64,000 bases of DNA, from assembly GCA_030747595.1 (NCBI GenBank), contig JASLKK010000008.1:1-64000 (forward strand), in the 5' to 3' direction. The notes beneath the pieces were generated by a model, which saw only the letters and a program-made list of their open reading frames with translations, had not been told where the DNA came from and ran no database searches. This stretch comes from Acidimicrobiales bacterium (GTDB taxonomy: Bacteria; Actinomycetota; Acidimicrobiia; Acidimicrobiales; MedAcidi-G1). Below, one piece after another: positions 56,094 through 64,000 of this stretch. The translations under genes were made by a program, and so were the position numbers. Within the stretch, counting starts at the first letter, position 1. Every line of letters starts with the position of its first letter.

Positions 56094-58961
56094 ATGGACG
56101 TGCTTGCCTCCGAACTGGTCGCCTCCCCCTTGGTTCTGGCCGTCTGGACCACCCGTCAGCTCTGGTTCGACGGCCTTGTCAATGGCATGGTCTTCGGTCT
56201 GCTGGCCCTCGGGGTGGTGCTCATCTACCGCTCCACCCGGGTCATCAATCTGGCCGTCGGCAACATGGGCCTGCCCGCCTCGGGCCTCATGGGTGTCATG
56301 GTCATCAACTACGGATTCCCGTACTGGGCGGCCCTGGCCCTAGCCCTGCTGGTCGGGATTTCGGTGGGCGCCATCGTCGAACGGGCCATCATCCGTCGCC
56401 TGTTCGACGCCCCCCGGGTCATCGTGCTGGTAGCCACCATTGGTGTAGCCCAGCTCATGCAGGCCGTCCTGGCCTCGTTCCCCGACATCGAGAAGGTCCG
56501 CGGGCAGCGTTACCCGGTGCCCCTCGGATTCAAGTGGAACGACGTCTTCGGCCTGCGGATAACCGGACCGAAACTCACAATCCTTATCCTCGTTCCCCTC
56601 CTAGCCCTTGGCCTGTCGTGGTTTTTGAACCGGACGGTGTTCGGCCAGACGGTGCAGGCCTCGGCATCGAACGCCGACCTGGCACGCATCTCGGGCATCG
56701 ATCCCAAGACGGTGCAACTCTTCGTCTGGACGGTGGCCGGCCTGCTCTCGAGCGTGTCGCTGCTGCTCCTCTCGGGCAACCGTGGCTCGATCACCGGCAT
56801 GGCCAACCTGGGCCCCAACACCATGTCGAGGGCCCTGGTCGCCGCGGTGATCGCGGGCATGGTCTCGTTCCCCCGCGCCATCATCGCCGGCCTGCTGATC
56901 GGCGTGGCCCAGGCCCACGTGCAGTTCCTGTTCCTCGAACAGGGCGGGCTGATCGACTTCATTCTCTTCATCGTGGTGGCCATCGCCGTGGCCTTCCAAA
57001 GCCGGGGTGCCGCCGAGTCCGAAGGATCGTTCTCCTTCTCGGCTCGACGTCGACCCATCCCGGAACGACTCCGAGAGATCTGGTGGGTCCGGCGGATGTC
57101 GACCATCGCCCTAGGCCTTCTGCTGGCCATCGCCGTCGTGCTGCCCCTCCTGGTGACCCGCCCATCGCGACATCTCCTGTACGCCAGCATCATCGCTTTC
57201 GCCGTGTGTGCCATGTCGATGACCATCGTGACCGGCTGGGCCGGACAGCTCTCACTCGGTCAGATGACGTTCGCCGGCGTCGGCGCTCTCATGGCTGCCG
57301 GATTCAACCGGGGCCTCGAAGTCGGCATCGGCATCGGCGACTGGCACTTCTTCACGATCAGCTTTCCCCGGGTTCCGTACCTGGTATCGATGATGCTGGC
57401 GTCTCTCGTCGCCGCCGCCGTAGCGGCCCTCATCGGACTCGGCGCGCTCCGCGTCAAGGGTCTACTGCTTGCCGTGACCACCTTTGCCTTCGCCCTGGCC
57501 GCCCAGCAGTACGTGTTCCGACGTCCTGCCTTCAACGGTGGTTTCACCCAGAGCATCCCGTTCCGTCGGGGCAGTGTCGGACCGATCAACCTGGACAGCC
57601 AGCGTTCGTACTACTACCTGTGCCTCGCCGTCCTGATCCTCGTGCTGGTCGTCGTCCGGGCCCTGCGAGCCAGCGGGATCGGGCGATCAATCATCGGCGT
57701 ACGAGAGAACGAATACACCGCAGCGGCCTACACGGTCGGTCCGTCACGCACGAAGCTCATGGCGTTCGCACTTGCCGGAGGGATCGCCGGGCTAGGCGGT
57801 GCCCTGCTCGGCGGCCTCGTACAGAACATTCCCTACACCGAGCGCCTGTTCCAGATCGGCGACTCGTTGCGCCTGGTCTCCATGGTGGTAATCGGTGGCT
57901 TGGGCACCCTGATGGGTCCGGTCATTGGAGCCATGTGGGTGGTCGGCCTGCCCGCCTTCTGGCCTGACAACGACCTCGTTCCGCTGTTCACCTCCAGCAT
58001 CGGCCTGCTGATCCTGTTGCTCTACTTCCCAGGCGGCCTGATCCAGATCGCCTACGCGGCACGCGATGCCGCGCTCCGACTTGCCGAGGCGCGTCTCGGT
58101 GAGGCTTCCACGGAGCGGGCGACGGTACCCCCCGCGGTGATATCCAGCCGAACCACCACACGTCCGGTGCTGACCGGCCCGGCTCTCGCGGTCACCGACG
58201 TATCGGTGACCTTCGGTGGCCTCCGGGCGGTGGACAAGGCCTCCATGTTCGCCCAACCAGGCGAGGTCGTGGGCCTTATCGGTACCAACGGCGCCGGCAA
58301 GTCGACGCTCATGAACGCCATCGGTGGATTCGCCCCGTCCGAGGGCACCATTGAGATCCTCTGCCGGGATGCCTCACAAATGAACTCGGCCAACCGGGCG
58401 CGTCTGGGTCTGGGACGAACCTTTCAGGCAGCCCGCCTGTTCCCCGACCTCACCGTTCGCGAGACCGTGCAGGTCGCCCTCGAGGCACGAGGACGTACCG
58501 GTCTGTTGTCGACCGCCCTCCACCTTCCCTCGGCCACCCGGGCCGAACGGTCCAAACGGTCCGACGCCGACGACCTGATCGGCTTTCTGGGCCTTGGCCG
58601 CTACTCCGATGCTTTCGTGGCCGACCTCTCGACGGGAACCCGACGCATCGTGGAACTGGCCGGTCTACTGGCGCTCGATGCACAGGTTCTCTGTCTGGAC
58701 GAACCAACCGCCGGCATTGCCCAGCGGGAGACCGAGGCATTCGGACCACTGCTAAAGCAGATCCAGCAGGAACTGAACGCCACCTTGATCGTGATCGAAC
58801 ACGACATGCCCATGATTATGGCCCTCTCGGACCGGGTCTACTGCCTGGAGGCCGGACAGGTCATCGCACAGGGCACTCCCGATGAGGTGCGAAACGATCC
58901 ACAGGTGTTGGCCAGCTACCTGGGTACCGACCAGCGGGCCATCGACCGCTCCGACTCCTAA
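56094..58961 (+). CDS. Fused LivH-LivM-LivG branched-chain-type ABC importer
   Basis: A 955-residue protein joining three normally separate subunits. Residues about 1-320 are a LivH-like permease (G-L-L-A-L-G-V-V-L-I-Y-R, R-V-I-N-L-A-V-G). Residues about 330-670 are a LivM-like permease (G-W-A-G-Q-L-S-L-G-Q). Residues about 695-955 are a LivG-like ATPase with Walker A G-T-N-G-A-G-K-S-T (730-738) and Walker B V-L-C-L-D-E-P. The ABC signature reads L-S-T-G-T-R-R instead of L-S-G-G-Q. With the LivF part of the upstream protein, all four membrane/ATPase functions are covered by two polypeptides. No periplasmic binding protein gene is in the window. The substrate is likely an amino acid, amide or aromatic/short acid. 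Confidence 0.88.
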   Translation: MDVLASELVASPLVLAVWTTRQLWFDGLVNGMVFGLLALGVVLIYRSTRVINLAVGNMGLPASGLMGVMVINYGFPYWAALALALLVGISVGAIVERAIIRRLFDAPRVIVLVATIGVAQLMQAVLASFPDIEKVRGQRYPVPLGFKWNDVFGLRITGPKLTILILVPLLALGLSWFLNRTVFGQTVQASASNADLARISGIDPKTVQLFVWTVAGLLSSVSLLLLSGNRGSITGMANLGPNTMSRALVAAVIAGMVSFPRAIIAGLLIGVAQAHVQFLFLEQGGLIDFILFIVVAIAVAFQSRGAAESEGSFSFSARRRPIPERLREIWWVRRMSTIALGLLLAIAVVLPLLVTRPSRHLLYASIIAFAVCAMSMTIVTGWAGQLSLGQMTFAGVGALMAAGFNRGLEVGIGIGDWHFFTISFPRVPYLVSMMLASLVAAAVAALIGLGALRVKGLLLAVTTFAFALAAQQYVFRRPAFNGGFTQSIPFRRGSVGPINLDSQRSYYYLCLAVLILVLVVVRALRASGIGRSIIGVRENEYTAAAYTVGPSRTKLMAFALAGGIAGLGGALLGGLVQNIPYTERLFQIGDSLRLVSMVVIGGLGTLMGPVIGAMWVVGLPAFWPDNDLVPLFTSSIGLLILLLYFPGGLIQIAYAARDAALRLAEARLGEASTERATVPPAVISSRTTTRPVLTGPALAVTDVSVTFGGLRAVDKASMFAQPGEVVGLIGTNGAGKSTLMNAIGGFAPSEGTIEILCRDASQMNSANRARLGLGRTFQAARLFPDLTVRETVQVALEARGRTGLLSTALHLPSATRAERSKRSDADDLIGFLGLGRYSDAFVADLSTGTRRIVELAGLLALDAQVLCLDEPTAGIAQRETEAFGPLLKQIQQELNATLIVIEHDMPMIMALSDRVYCLEAGQVIAQGTPDEVRNDPQVLASYLGTDQRAIDRSDS

Positions 58962-59018
58962 TCTCCAAGGTCCCGCCCGCCGGGGATCCCGCCCAACAGA
59001 GATCCTGACGGCAGGCCG

Positions 59019-60131
59019 TTACTCCTCGCCGTCGCTCCCTGAGCGGTTCTCTAGCAGGTCGTCACGGATCTGGGTGGTTTCGACGGCTGCCGCCGGTCCC
59101 TCCGACACCTGGTTGACCCAGACGGTCCGCTGAGGGAACGGAATCTCGATTCCGTTGGTGTCGAATGCCTTCTTCAGGCGAGCCCGAATAAGACGACCGG
59201 TGGCCCACTGTTCGCCCGGCTCGGTTTTGACGGCGAGGCGGATGGAGATGGCGTCGGCTCCGAAATTCTGCACGCCCCAGATCTCTGGCTCCTCGATGAT
59301 GGTCGCCGACTCGAGTTCCTCTCGCCAAACGCTGTCGGCCACCTCCTTGATGACGCTGGCCGCTAGGTCGATGTCGGTGTTGTAGGCCACGTCGACGTCG
59401 AGCACCGTGCGGGCCCAGAGTTGCGACGAATTGCCTACTCGGCGGATCTCGCCGTTGGGCACCACCCAGAGCGCCCCGTGGACGTCTCGCAGCACCGTGG
59501 TTCGCAAGGTGACCCGCTCGACGGTCCCTGATGCGGCACCCACGTCGACGTAGTCGCCGACTCCGTACTGGTCCTCGATGATGATGAAGATCCCGGCGAT
59601 GAAGTCGGCGACCAGTGACTGGGCGCCAAAGCCCACGGCCAGGCCGACGATGCCCGCGCCGGCGATCAACGGACCTAGGTCAAGACCCAACTCACCGAGA
59701 GCCACCATGAACGCCAGGGCGTACACCGAGAAGCCGGCGAGGCTTCGGAGCACCGCACCGAGGGTCATGGCCCGCTGGCGGGACCGCTCGGCCTGTTCAT
59801 GGATCTTGGTCAGCTTTCCGCGTGCCCGACGGCCGAGACGGGACAGTGTGGCCGACGCCGAGTCCTCGGCCACGGTCTCCTCCTGGGTGCGGGTCTCGAC
59901 CAGGCGATTGACCATACGGTCGATGGCCCGCTTGACCAGTCGGTTGACTATCAACGCGCCGATCAGGATCACCACGACCTTCAAGGGTCGCTCGATCAGC
60001 CAGTCGACGAGCGAAGCAAGCGCCTCGTTGCCGGTGGTATCCCAGATCCATTCGCAGGTGTATCCCGGCTCAAGTCCACAGGCTTCCACCAGCCCCTGAT
60101 CCAATCCCATGGTCGTCTCCGTTTCAGCCAT
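59019..60131 (-). CDS. MscS-family mechanosensitive ion channel
   Basis: A 370-residue channel. Three hydrophobic spans lie in the first ~190 residues, and the pore-lining helix reads G-L-A-V-G-F-G-A-Q-S-L-V-A-D-F. A beta domain follows with V-P-N-G-E-I and the C-terminal cytoplasmic vestibule. I chose ATG 60131, with GGAGG nine bases upstream. It protects against osmotic downshock. It is convergent with the transporter operon. Confidence 0.9.
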   Translation of the reverse strand: MAETETTMGLDQGLVEACGLEPGYTCEWIWDTTGNEALASLVDWLIERPLKVVVILIGALIVNRLVKRAIDRMVNRLVETRTQEETVAEDSASATLSRLGRRARGKLTKIHEQAERSRQRAMTLGAVLRSLAGFSVYALAFMVALGELGLDLGPLIAGAGIVGLAVGFGAQSLVADFIAGIFIIIEDQYGVGDYVDVGAASGTVERVTLRTTVLRDVHGALWVVPNGEIRRVGNSSQLWARTVLDVDVAYNTDIDLAASVIKEVADSVWREELESATIIEEPEIWGVQNFGADAISIRLAVKTEPGEQWATGRLIRARLKKAFDTNGIEIPFPQRTVWVNQVSEGPAAAVETTQIRDDLLENRSGSDGEE

Positions 60132-60207
60132 CGACATCGCCTCCGGCCCGGACGGTAGTGGACCGGGCCGACGACCGGCCGGAGCCGTTGGCAACCGTCA
60201 CGGTGGT

Positions 60208-60411
60208 TCAGCCAGCGAGCGTGGCCACGGCCCATAGGGCGGCGGCCGTACCCAGGACGATGTAGAGCAGGCTGCGCCACAACGGCGCCCGCTCCAAGTC
60301 GCCCTCTTCACGTCCGGCTGGTGGCCGGATTAGAGCCATGGCGTTACCGACGGCCATTGCCGCGCCGAGGGCCAACAGCAGCCAGCTCAACAGATTTTCG
60401 CCCAGGAACAC
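60208..60411 (-). CDS. Small two-span membrane protein, unknown
   Basis: A 67-residue protein starting at GTG 60411, four bases after the dnaB stop. Two hydrophobic segments (about residues 6-27 and 45-65) flank a charged loop with E-E-G-D-L-E-R. No family is recognised. The link to dnaB suggests read-through expression. Support is modest: a clean hydrophobic pattern and tight spacing. Confidence 0.55.
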   Translation of the reverse strand: MFLGENLLSWLLLALGAAMAVGNAMALIRPPAGREEGDLERAPLWRSLLYIVLGTAAALWAVATLAG

Positions 60412-60415
60412 GCTA

Positions 60416-62002
60416 TTACCCGGCTCGGGACATGTTGGCAAAGCGCGTGTACCTGGGAAGCCATGCCAGCCGGACCGTGCCGGTCGGGCCGTTGCGGTGC
60501 TTGGCAACGATGACCTCGGACAGTCCCACATCGGCCGTGTCCGGGTTGTACATCTCATCGCGGTACAGGAAGATCACCACGTCGGCGTCCTGTTCGATCG
60601 AACCCGACTCACGCAGGTCAGCCAGCATCGGGCGCTTGTCCTGGCGGGCTTCGAGACCACGGGAGAGCTGGGATAACCCGATCACCGGGCACTGCAACTC
60701 ACGGGCCAGGATCTTGAGTCCACGGCTGATCTCGGCAACCTCTACCTGGCGACTCTCCGCTGACGAGCGACCGGTCATCAGCTGGATGTAGTCCACGATC
60801 ACCACACCCAGATTGCCGACCCGGCTCTTGAGACGCCTCGCCTTGGCCCGGATCTCCATCACAGAGATATTGGGGTTGTCGTCGATCCAGATATGCGCGT
60901 CGCCCAGCTTTCCGGTGGCGCGGTTGATCTTCGTCCAGTCCTCGGCAGAAAGCTGTCCGTTGCGGATGTTCGTCGCGTCGACCCGGGCTTCCGAGCAGAG
61001 AATCCGCTGGCTGAGCTCCAACTGACTCATCTCGAGCGAGAACACCACGGCCGGAAGCGCCTTGCGGATACCGACGTGAGCGGCAATACCCAGGGCGAAC
61101 GAGGTCTTGCCCATGGCCGGCCGCGCCCCGACAATGGTCAACGTCTCGTCCTGGAGGCCGGACAACAGCCGATCCAGATCGTCATAGCCGCTGGGCGTTC
61201 CGGTGATCTCCTCACCCCGCTCGTACAGGTCCTCCAACCGATCAAGGTTGGCGCTCAGGACGTCACGCATCTGGGCCATCGAGTCAGTGACCCGACCCTG
61301 CCCCACCTGGAAGACGAGGTTCTCCGCTTCGTCCACGGCCTTGACCACGTCGTCGGGGCGGCCGTAGCCGATTTCCGCGATCTCGTTGGCTGCTCCGATT
61401 AGTCCACGAAGGGTGGCGTGCTCCTGGATGATGCGGGCGTACTTGGATGCACTTGAGGTGGCCGGGGTCGAAGCCTGGAGTTCTAGGAGGAGTCCCGTCC
61501 CGCCCATCTGTTCGAGCAGTCCCGATCGGGTGAGGGCTTCGGCCACCGTGACCGAGTCGGCTGGTTCTCCTGAGGAATAGAGACCACAGATGGCCTCGAA
61601 GACATGCGAGTGGGACGGCTTGTAGAAGTGCTCAGCAGCCACTACCTCGAGTGCATCGGCAATGGCGTCGCGCGAGAGGAGCATGGCCCCCAAGAGGGAA
61701 GCCTCGGCATCGAGGTTGTGTGGTGGAACACGCGAGGCCAACGATCCGCTGGCTCGACGATTCTGGGACTGGTCTCCAGATCGCGATCCACTCCAGGATC
61801 CCGCCGAGGAGGGCTCCCAGCGCGGTGGCTCGTCGTACTCCGGGGGTTCGATGGGCGGCGGCTCACCGAGGGCCGGCGGCGGTTCGAGGGTAGGCGACGC
61901 CACGAGGGGATCGGACTGTAGATCAGTCGCATCCGGCGACTGGTCCGGCGCTTCTTCCGGGCGTTCCGAGGGCTCCGGAATTTCAGACGACGGAGCGTTC
62001 AC
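60416..62002 (-). CDS. dnaB: Replicative DNA helicase DnaB
   Basis: A RecA-fold hexameric helicase of about 528 residues. The N-terminal domain begins near P-H-N-L-D-A-E-A-S-L-L-G. Walker A is G-A-R-P-A-M-G-K-T-S, and Walker B lies in V-V-I-V-D-Y-I-Q-L-M. The L-S-Q-L-S-R and D-L-R-E-S-G motifs are present. No intein is inserted. About 80 Pro/Glu-rich residues precede the domain, an unusual disordered extension. Start GTG 62002 is a choice; ATG 62047 is in frame. Confidence 0.95.
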   Translation of the reverse strand: MNAPSSEIPEPSERPEEAPDQSPDATDLQSDPLVASPTLEPPPALGEPPPIEPPEYDEPPRWEPSSAGSWSGSRSGDQSQNRRASGSLASRVPPHNLDAEASLLGAMLLSRDAIADALEVVAAEHFYKPSHSHVFEAICGLYSSGEPADSVTVAEALTRSGLLEQMGGTGLLLELQASTPATSSASKYARIIQEHATLRGLIGAANEIAEIGYGRPDDVVKAVDEAENLVFQVGQGRVTDSMAQMRDVLSANLDRLEDLYERGEEITGTPSGYDDLDRLLSGLQDETLTIVGARPAMGKTSFALGIAAHVGIRKALPAVVFSLEMSQLELSQRILCSEARVDATNIRNGQLSAEDWTKINRATGKLGDAHIWIDDNPNISVMEIRAKARRLKSRVGNLGVVIVDYIQLMTGRSSAESRQVEVAEISRGLKILARELQCPVIGLSQLSRGLEARQDKRPMLADLRESGSIEQDADVVIFLYRDEMYNPDTADVGLSEVIVAKHRNGPTGTVRLAWLPRYTRFANMSRAG

Positions 62003-62147
62003 GCCACGCTGCCGATCGCCACCCCACCCATGGGGACAAGCATGCACGCGATGCCCTGTGGGGAACCAGAAGGAAAAGCACCGAACTTCTCCCCATCGCG
62101 CCGTAACTCACCGGGGAAAACCCGGGCCTTTCTGTGGACGACCGTCT

Positions 62148-62178
62148 GGCCGGTCCGAGCCTTCTCCCCGGACCGGCC
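62148..62178 (-). terminator. Hairpin after rplI
   Basis: Perfect 10-bp arms GGCCGGTCCG / CGGACCGGCC with an 11-base loop, just past the rplI stop and before dnaB. No T-run is seen. It probably ends or attenuates the rpsF-ssb-rpsR-rplI transcript. Confidence 0.55.
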
Positions 62179-62200
62179 GACGTTCGTCATAACCGGGGGA

Positions 62201-62647
62201 TCAGACCTCGGCCTGCACCTCGACGGTGACCGGAACGGCCACGTCGCTATAGAGGGCAACGGTGAACTCATACGAGCCCACCTCCTTGATTACCTCACCG
62301 GCGAGCTGCCGCCGATCGACTTCGAGCCCGACCTGCGCGGTCAGAGCCTCAGCCACCTCGACAGTGCCAACCGAACCGAACAAACGGCCCTCATCAGAGG
62401 CCTTGGCGGTCACCTGAACCACCACGCCGGCGATCCGAGCGGCAGTTGCCTCAGCCTCGGCCCGGTCTGACGCTGCCTTGAGCGCACGCTTGCGCCGCAT
62501 GGACTCGGCCTGCGCGGTCACACCGGCCACGGCCTCAATGGCCAGGCCCTTGGGCACCAGGTAGTTGCGTGCATAGCCGCGAGCCACGTCGACAATGTCG
62601 CCGGTCCGGCCCAGACCATCCACGTCGGAACGCAGGAGAACCTTCAC
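62201..62647 (-). CDS. rplI: 50S ribosomal protein L9
   Basis: A 148-residue L9 with the N-terminal domain M-K-V-L-L-R-S-D-V and [11 protein letters not shown], the long connecting helix, and a C-terminal RNA-binding domain. It overlaps rpsR by four bases and lies in the usual rpsF-ssb-rpsR-rplI order. Confidence 0.97.
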   Translation of the reverse strand: MKVLLRSDVDGLGRTGDIVDVARGYARNYLVPKGLAIEAVAGVTAQAESMRRKRALKAASDRAEAEATAARIAGVVVQVTAKASDEGRLFGSVGTVEVAEALTAQVGLEVDRRQLAGEVIKEVGSYEFTVALYSDVAVPVTVEVQAEV

Positions 62648-63111
62648 GACTGGGTCTCCTCGTCTACCGCCGACGCGGCCTCGACCGCATCGTCGAGCGT
62701 CTCGACGGCAACCACCTCGTCAATCGCCTCAACGGTCTCGTCGGTACCGGCCTCGTCATCCGAGCCGGGCGGCGGACCTGACGGACGCGGCGGCGGACCA
62801 TCGGCCCGGGCACCCCGGTCGTCATTACGACGCTCACGACGCTGGGTCGTGACGCGGTTGGCATAGGGAATCAGTGCCATCTCACGGGCGTTCTTGACCG
62901 CCCGGGCGACCTCACGCTGCTGCTGCTCGGTGTTGCCGGTGATCCGACGTGCCTTGAGCTTTGACCGCTCCGATACGAACTTCTTGAGAAGCTCGGTGTC
63001 TTTGTAATCGACGTACTCGATCTTGCCGATGACGAGTGCGCTGATCTTCTTCTTGCCCCGCCTGCCCGCATCGCGGGGCTTGGATCGGCGGGGAGGGGTA
63101 CGACGTGCCAT
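62644..63111 (-). CDS. rpsR: 30S ribosomal protein S18 with long acidic C-terminal extension
   Basis: The first ~85 residues are a normal S18, with the [16 protein letters not shown] block. A further ~65 residues follow: a basic/Pro-rich stretch and then a strongly acidic tail ending D-E-E-T-Q-S. Typical S18 has 70-90 residues, so at 155 this one is far longer. The extension runs to the overlap with rplI with no frame break, so it is probably translated. It starts one base overlapping ssb. Confidence 0.93.
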   Translation of the reverse strand: MARRTPPRRSKPRDAGRRGKKKISALVIGKIEYVDYKDTELLKKFVSERSKLKARRITGNTEQQQREVARAVKNAREMALIPYANRVTTQRRERRNDDRGARADGPPPRPSGPPPGSDDEAGTDETVEAIDEVVAVETLDDAVEAASAVDEETQS

Positions 63112-63542
63112 CAGAAAGGCTCCTCATCGGTCGGATGGGTGGGAGCGGTCTGGCCACCACCACCGGTCGGGGCGCCGGATCCACCGTCGCCGCGGAACTC
63201 GGTTCTGGTCACCTCGGCAGTCGCCCACCGGAGGCTAGGGGCCACCTCATCGGCTACCAGTTCCACCTTCGAGCGACGCTCTCCCTCCTGGGATTCCCAG
63301 GAGCGCTGATCGAGTCGCCCGTAGATGACGACGCGCATGCCCTTGGTGATGGACTCGGCCACGTTCTCAGCCAGGTCACGCCAGCAGGCGACGTCGAAGA
63401 AGGAGACGCTGTCCTCCCCGGTCTTGGACTTCATATTCCAGGCCACGCCGAAGTTGCACACGGGGGCGCCGCTCGGAGTGAACCGGAGTTCGGGATCACG
63501 GGTCACATTGCCCACGATGGTCACAGTGTTGTCGAATGCCAT
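63111..63542 (-). CDS. ssb: Single-stranded DNA-binding protein
   Basis: A 143-residue SSB with the OB fold starting [16 protein letters not shown] and a Gly-rich linker. The conserved acidic tip D-E-E-P-F recruits partner proteins. ATG 63542 has GGAGAG upstream. A frame continues upstream into rpsF but is not part of the protein. Confidence 0.95.
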   Translation of the reverse strand: MAFDNTVTIVGNVTRDPELRFTPSGAPVCNFGVAWNMKSKTGEDSVSFFDVACWRDLAENVAESITKGMRVVIYGRLDQRSWESQEGERRSKVELVADEVAPSLRWATAEVTRTEFRGDGGSGAPTGGGGQTAPTHPTDEEPF

Positions 63543-63558
63543 TTGTTCTCTCCGGTGC

Positions 63559-63915
63559 TCAACCGGCCTCAGCCGGCTCCGCCTCACCCAAGAGGCCGCG
63601 TCGTGCGACCTCCGCATCGGGCAGGCGAATGATCTTGTGACGGACCACTTCACTGCGGTCCGCGAGTCTGAGGATGCGATCCGTGGAGTCCAGGTTGCCC
63701 GCATCGGTCACCACGTCGAGGACGACGTAGACGCCCTCCCACTTGTGGTTGATCCGGTAGGCAAATCGCCGACGGCCCCAGGGTTCGGAATCCTTGAGGG
63801 ACGCGATGCGTCCACCCTCAGATTCGATGTTTGCGGTGACCTTCGAAAGGCTGGCCTCCAAGGCTTCAGCCTCGAGGTCTCCGTCGAAGATGATCATGAG
63901 TTCGTATACCCGCAT
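63559..63915 (-). CDS. rpsF: 30S ribosomal protein S6
   Basis: A 118-residue S6 with the N-terminal R-V-Y-E-L-M-I-I-F and the P-W-G-R-R-R-F-A-Y block. The C-terminus ends E-A-E-P-A-E-A-G and lacks the terminal Glu-Glu that RimK extends in E. coli. It is first in the visible operon; bases 63,916-64,000 hold its upstream region with no clear signal. Confidence 0.96.
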   Translation of the reverse strand: MRVYELMIIFDGDLEAEALEASLSKVTANIESEGGRIASLKDSEPWGRRRFAYRINHKWEGVYVVLDVVTDAGNLDSTDRILRLADRSEVVRHKIIRLPDAEVARRGLLGEAEPAEAG

Positions 63916-64000
63916 GGCGGGGACTCACCTCCTCTGGTCTCGGACATCGCCCACGGCGTGCCCGGGGCCCCACGGTGGGGCAGGGGTAACGGGTTGTCAG

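Noticed and set aside
60416-62002. Intein in dnaB.
   Set aside because: Inteins are common in actinobacterial DnaB, but here the Walker A to C-terminal motifs are continuous at normal spacing.

Overview
The window looks like chromosomal DNA of a high-GC actinobacterium. The signs are many GTG starts, ATGA/GTGA/TGATG gene overlaps, a dnaK-grpE-dnaJ-hspR operon, a separate purS, and a mycobacterial-type membrane Fe-S reductase. The mix of lipid-degradation genes, a paa cluster and fused Liv-type transporter genes suggests an Acidimicrobiia-like lineage. That placement is an inference; no rRNA gene is present to fix it.

Layout. 1-10,236 is a catabolic region: an SDR, a ferredoxin/P450 pair, an arylsulfatase, an acyl-CoA dehydrogenase, two tandem TetR repressors, an enoyl-CoA hydratase, a TauE/SafE permease and a Zn alcohol dehydrogenase. 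Four copies of a GTTAGCC-N4-GGCTAAC palindrome sit at its promoters. 10,258-25,060 is purine synthesis in two minus-strand units: purA-D-E-B-C-S-Q, and purL-F-M with pyrE, an ACT-type malic enzyme and a HAD hydrolase. A small unknown gene (18,192-18,578) diverges from purL. 25,344-29,402 is the dnaK-grpE-dnaJ-hspR heat-shock operon. 29,707-32,902 holds gpmA and a large HdrD-like Fe-S protein.

32,951-38,105 holds dcd, a ureohydrolase, an HD-domain protein, a RimK ligase with a TrkA_C tail, a RimB-like protease and an AstE-like deacylase. A tRNA-Gly(CCC) lies at 38,172-38,242. Next to it is a GC-richer five-gene cluster (38,260-44,420: Old Yellow Enzyme, DapA-like, DUF2264, TIM-barrel isomerase, 2-hydroxyacid dehydrogenase), which looks like an uncharacterised carbohydrate or uronate pathway. 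44,488-52,490 is a phenylacetate cluster ordered paaZ-A-D-B-C, then a proline-racemase homologue, an ornithine-cyclodeaminase homologue and paaK. Two TCAAA-N2-TTTGA palindromes flank its two ends. 52,582-58,961 holds an acyl-CoA dehydrogenase and two fused transporter genes (MFS+LivF-type ATPase; LivH+LivM+LivG). 59,019-63,915 holds an MscS channel, a small membrane protein, dnaB, rplI, rpsR, ssb and rpsF.

The most promising leads are the TetR/GTTAGCC regulon with its P450, the DUF2264/OYE cluster, the two fused transporter polypeptides, and the paa cluster with embedded racemase and cyclodeaminase genes. There is no CRISPR array, insertion sequence, integrase or phage gene that I can see.
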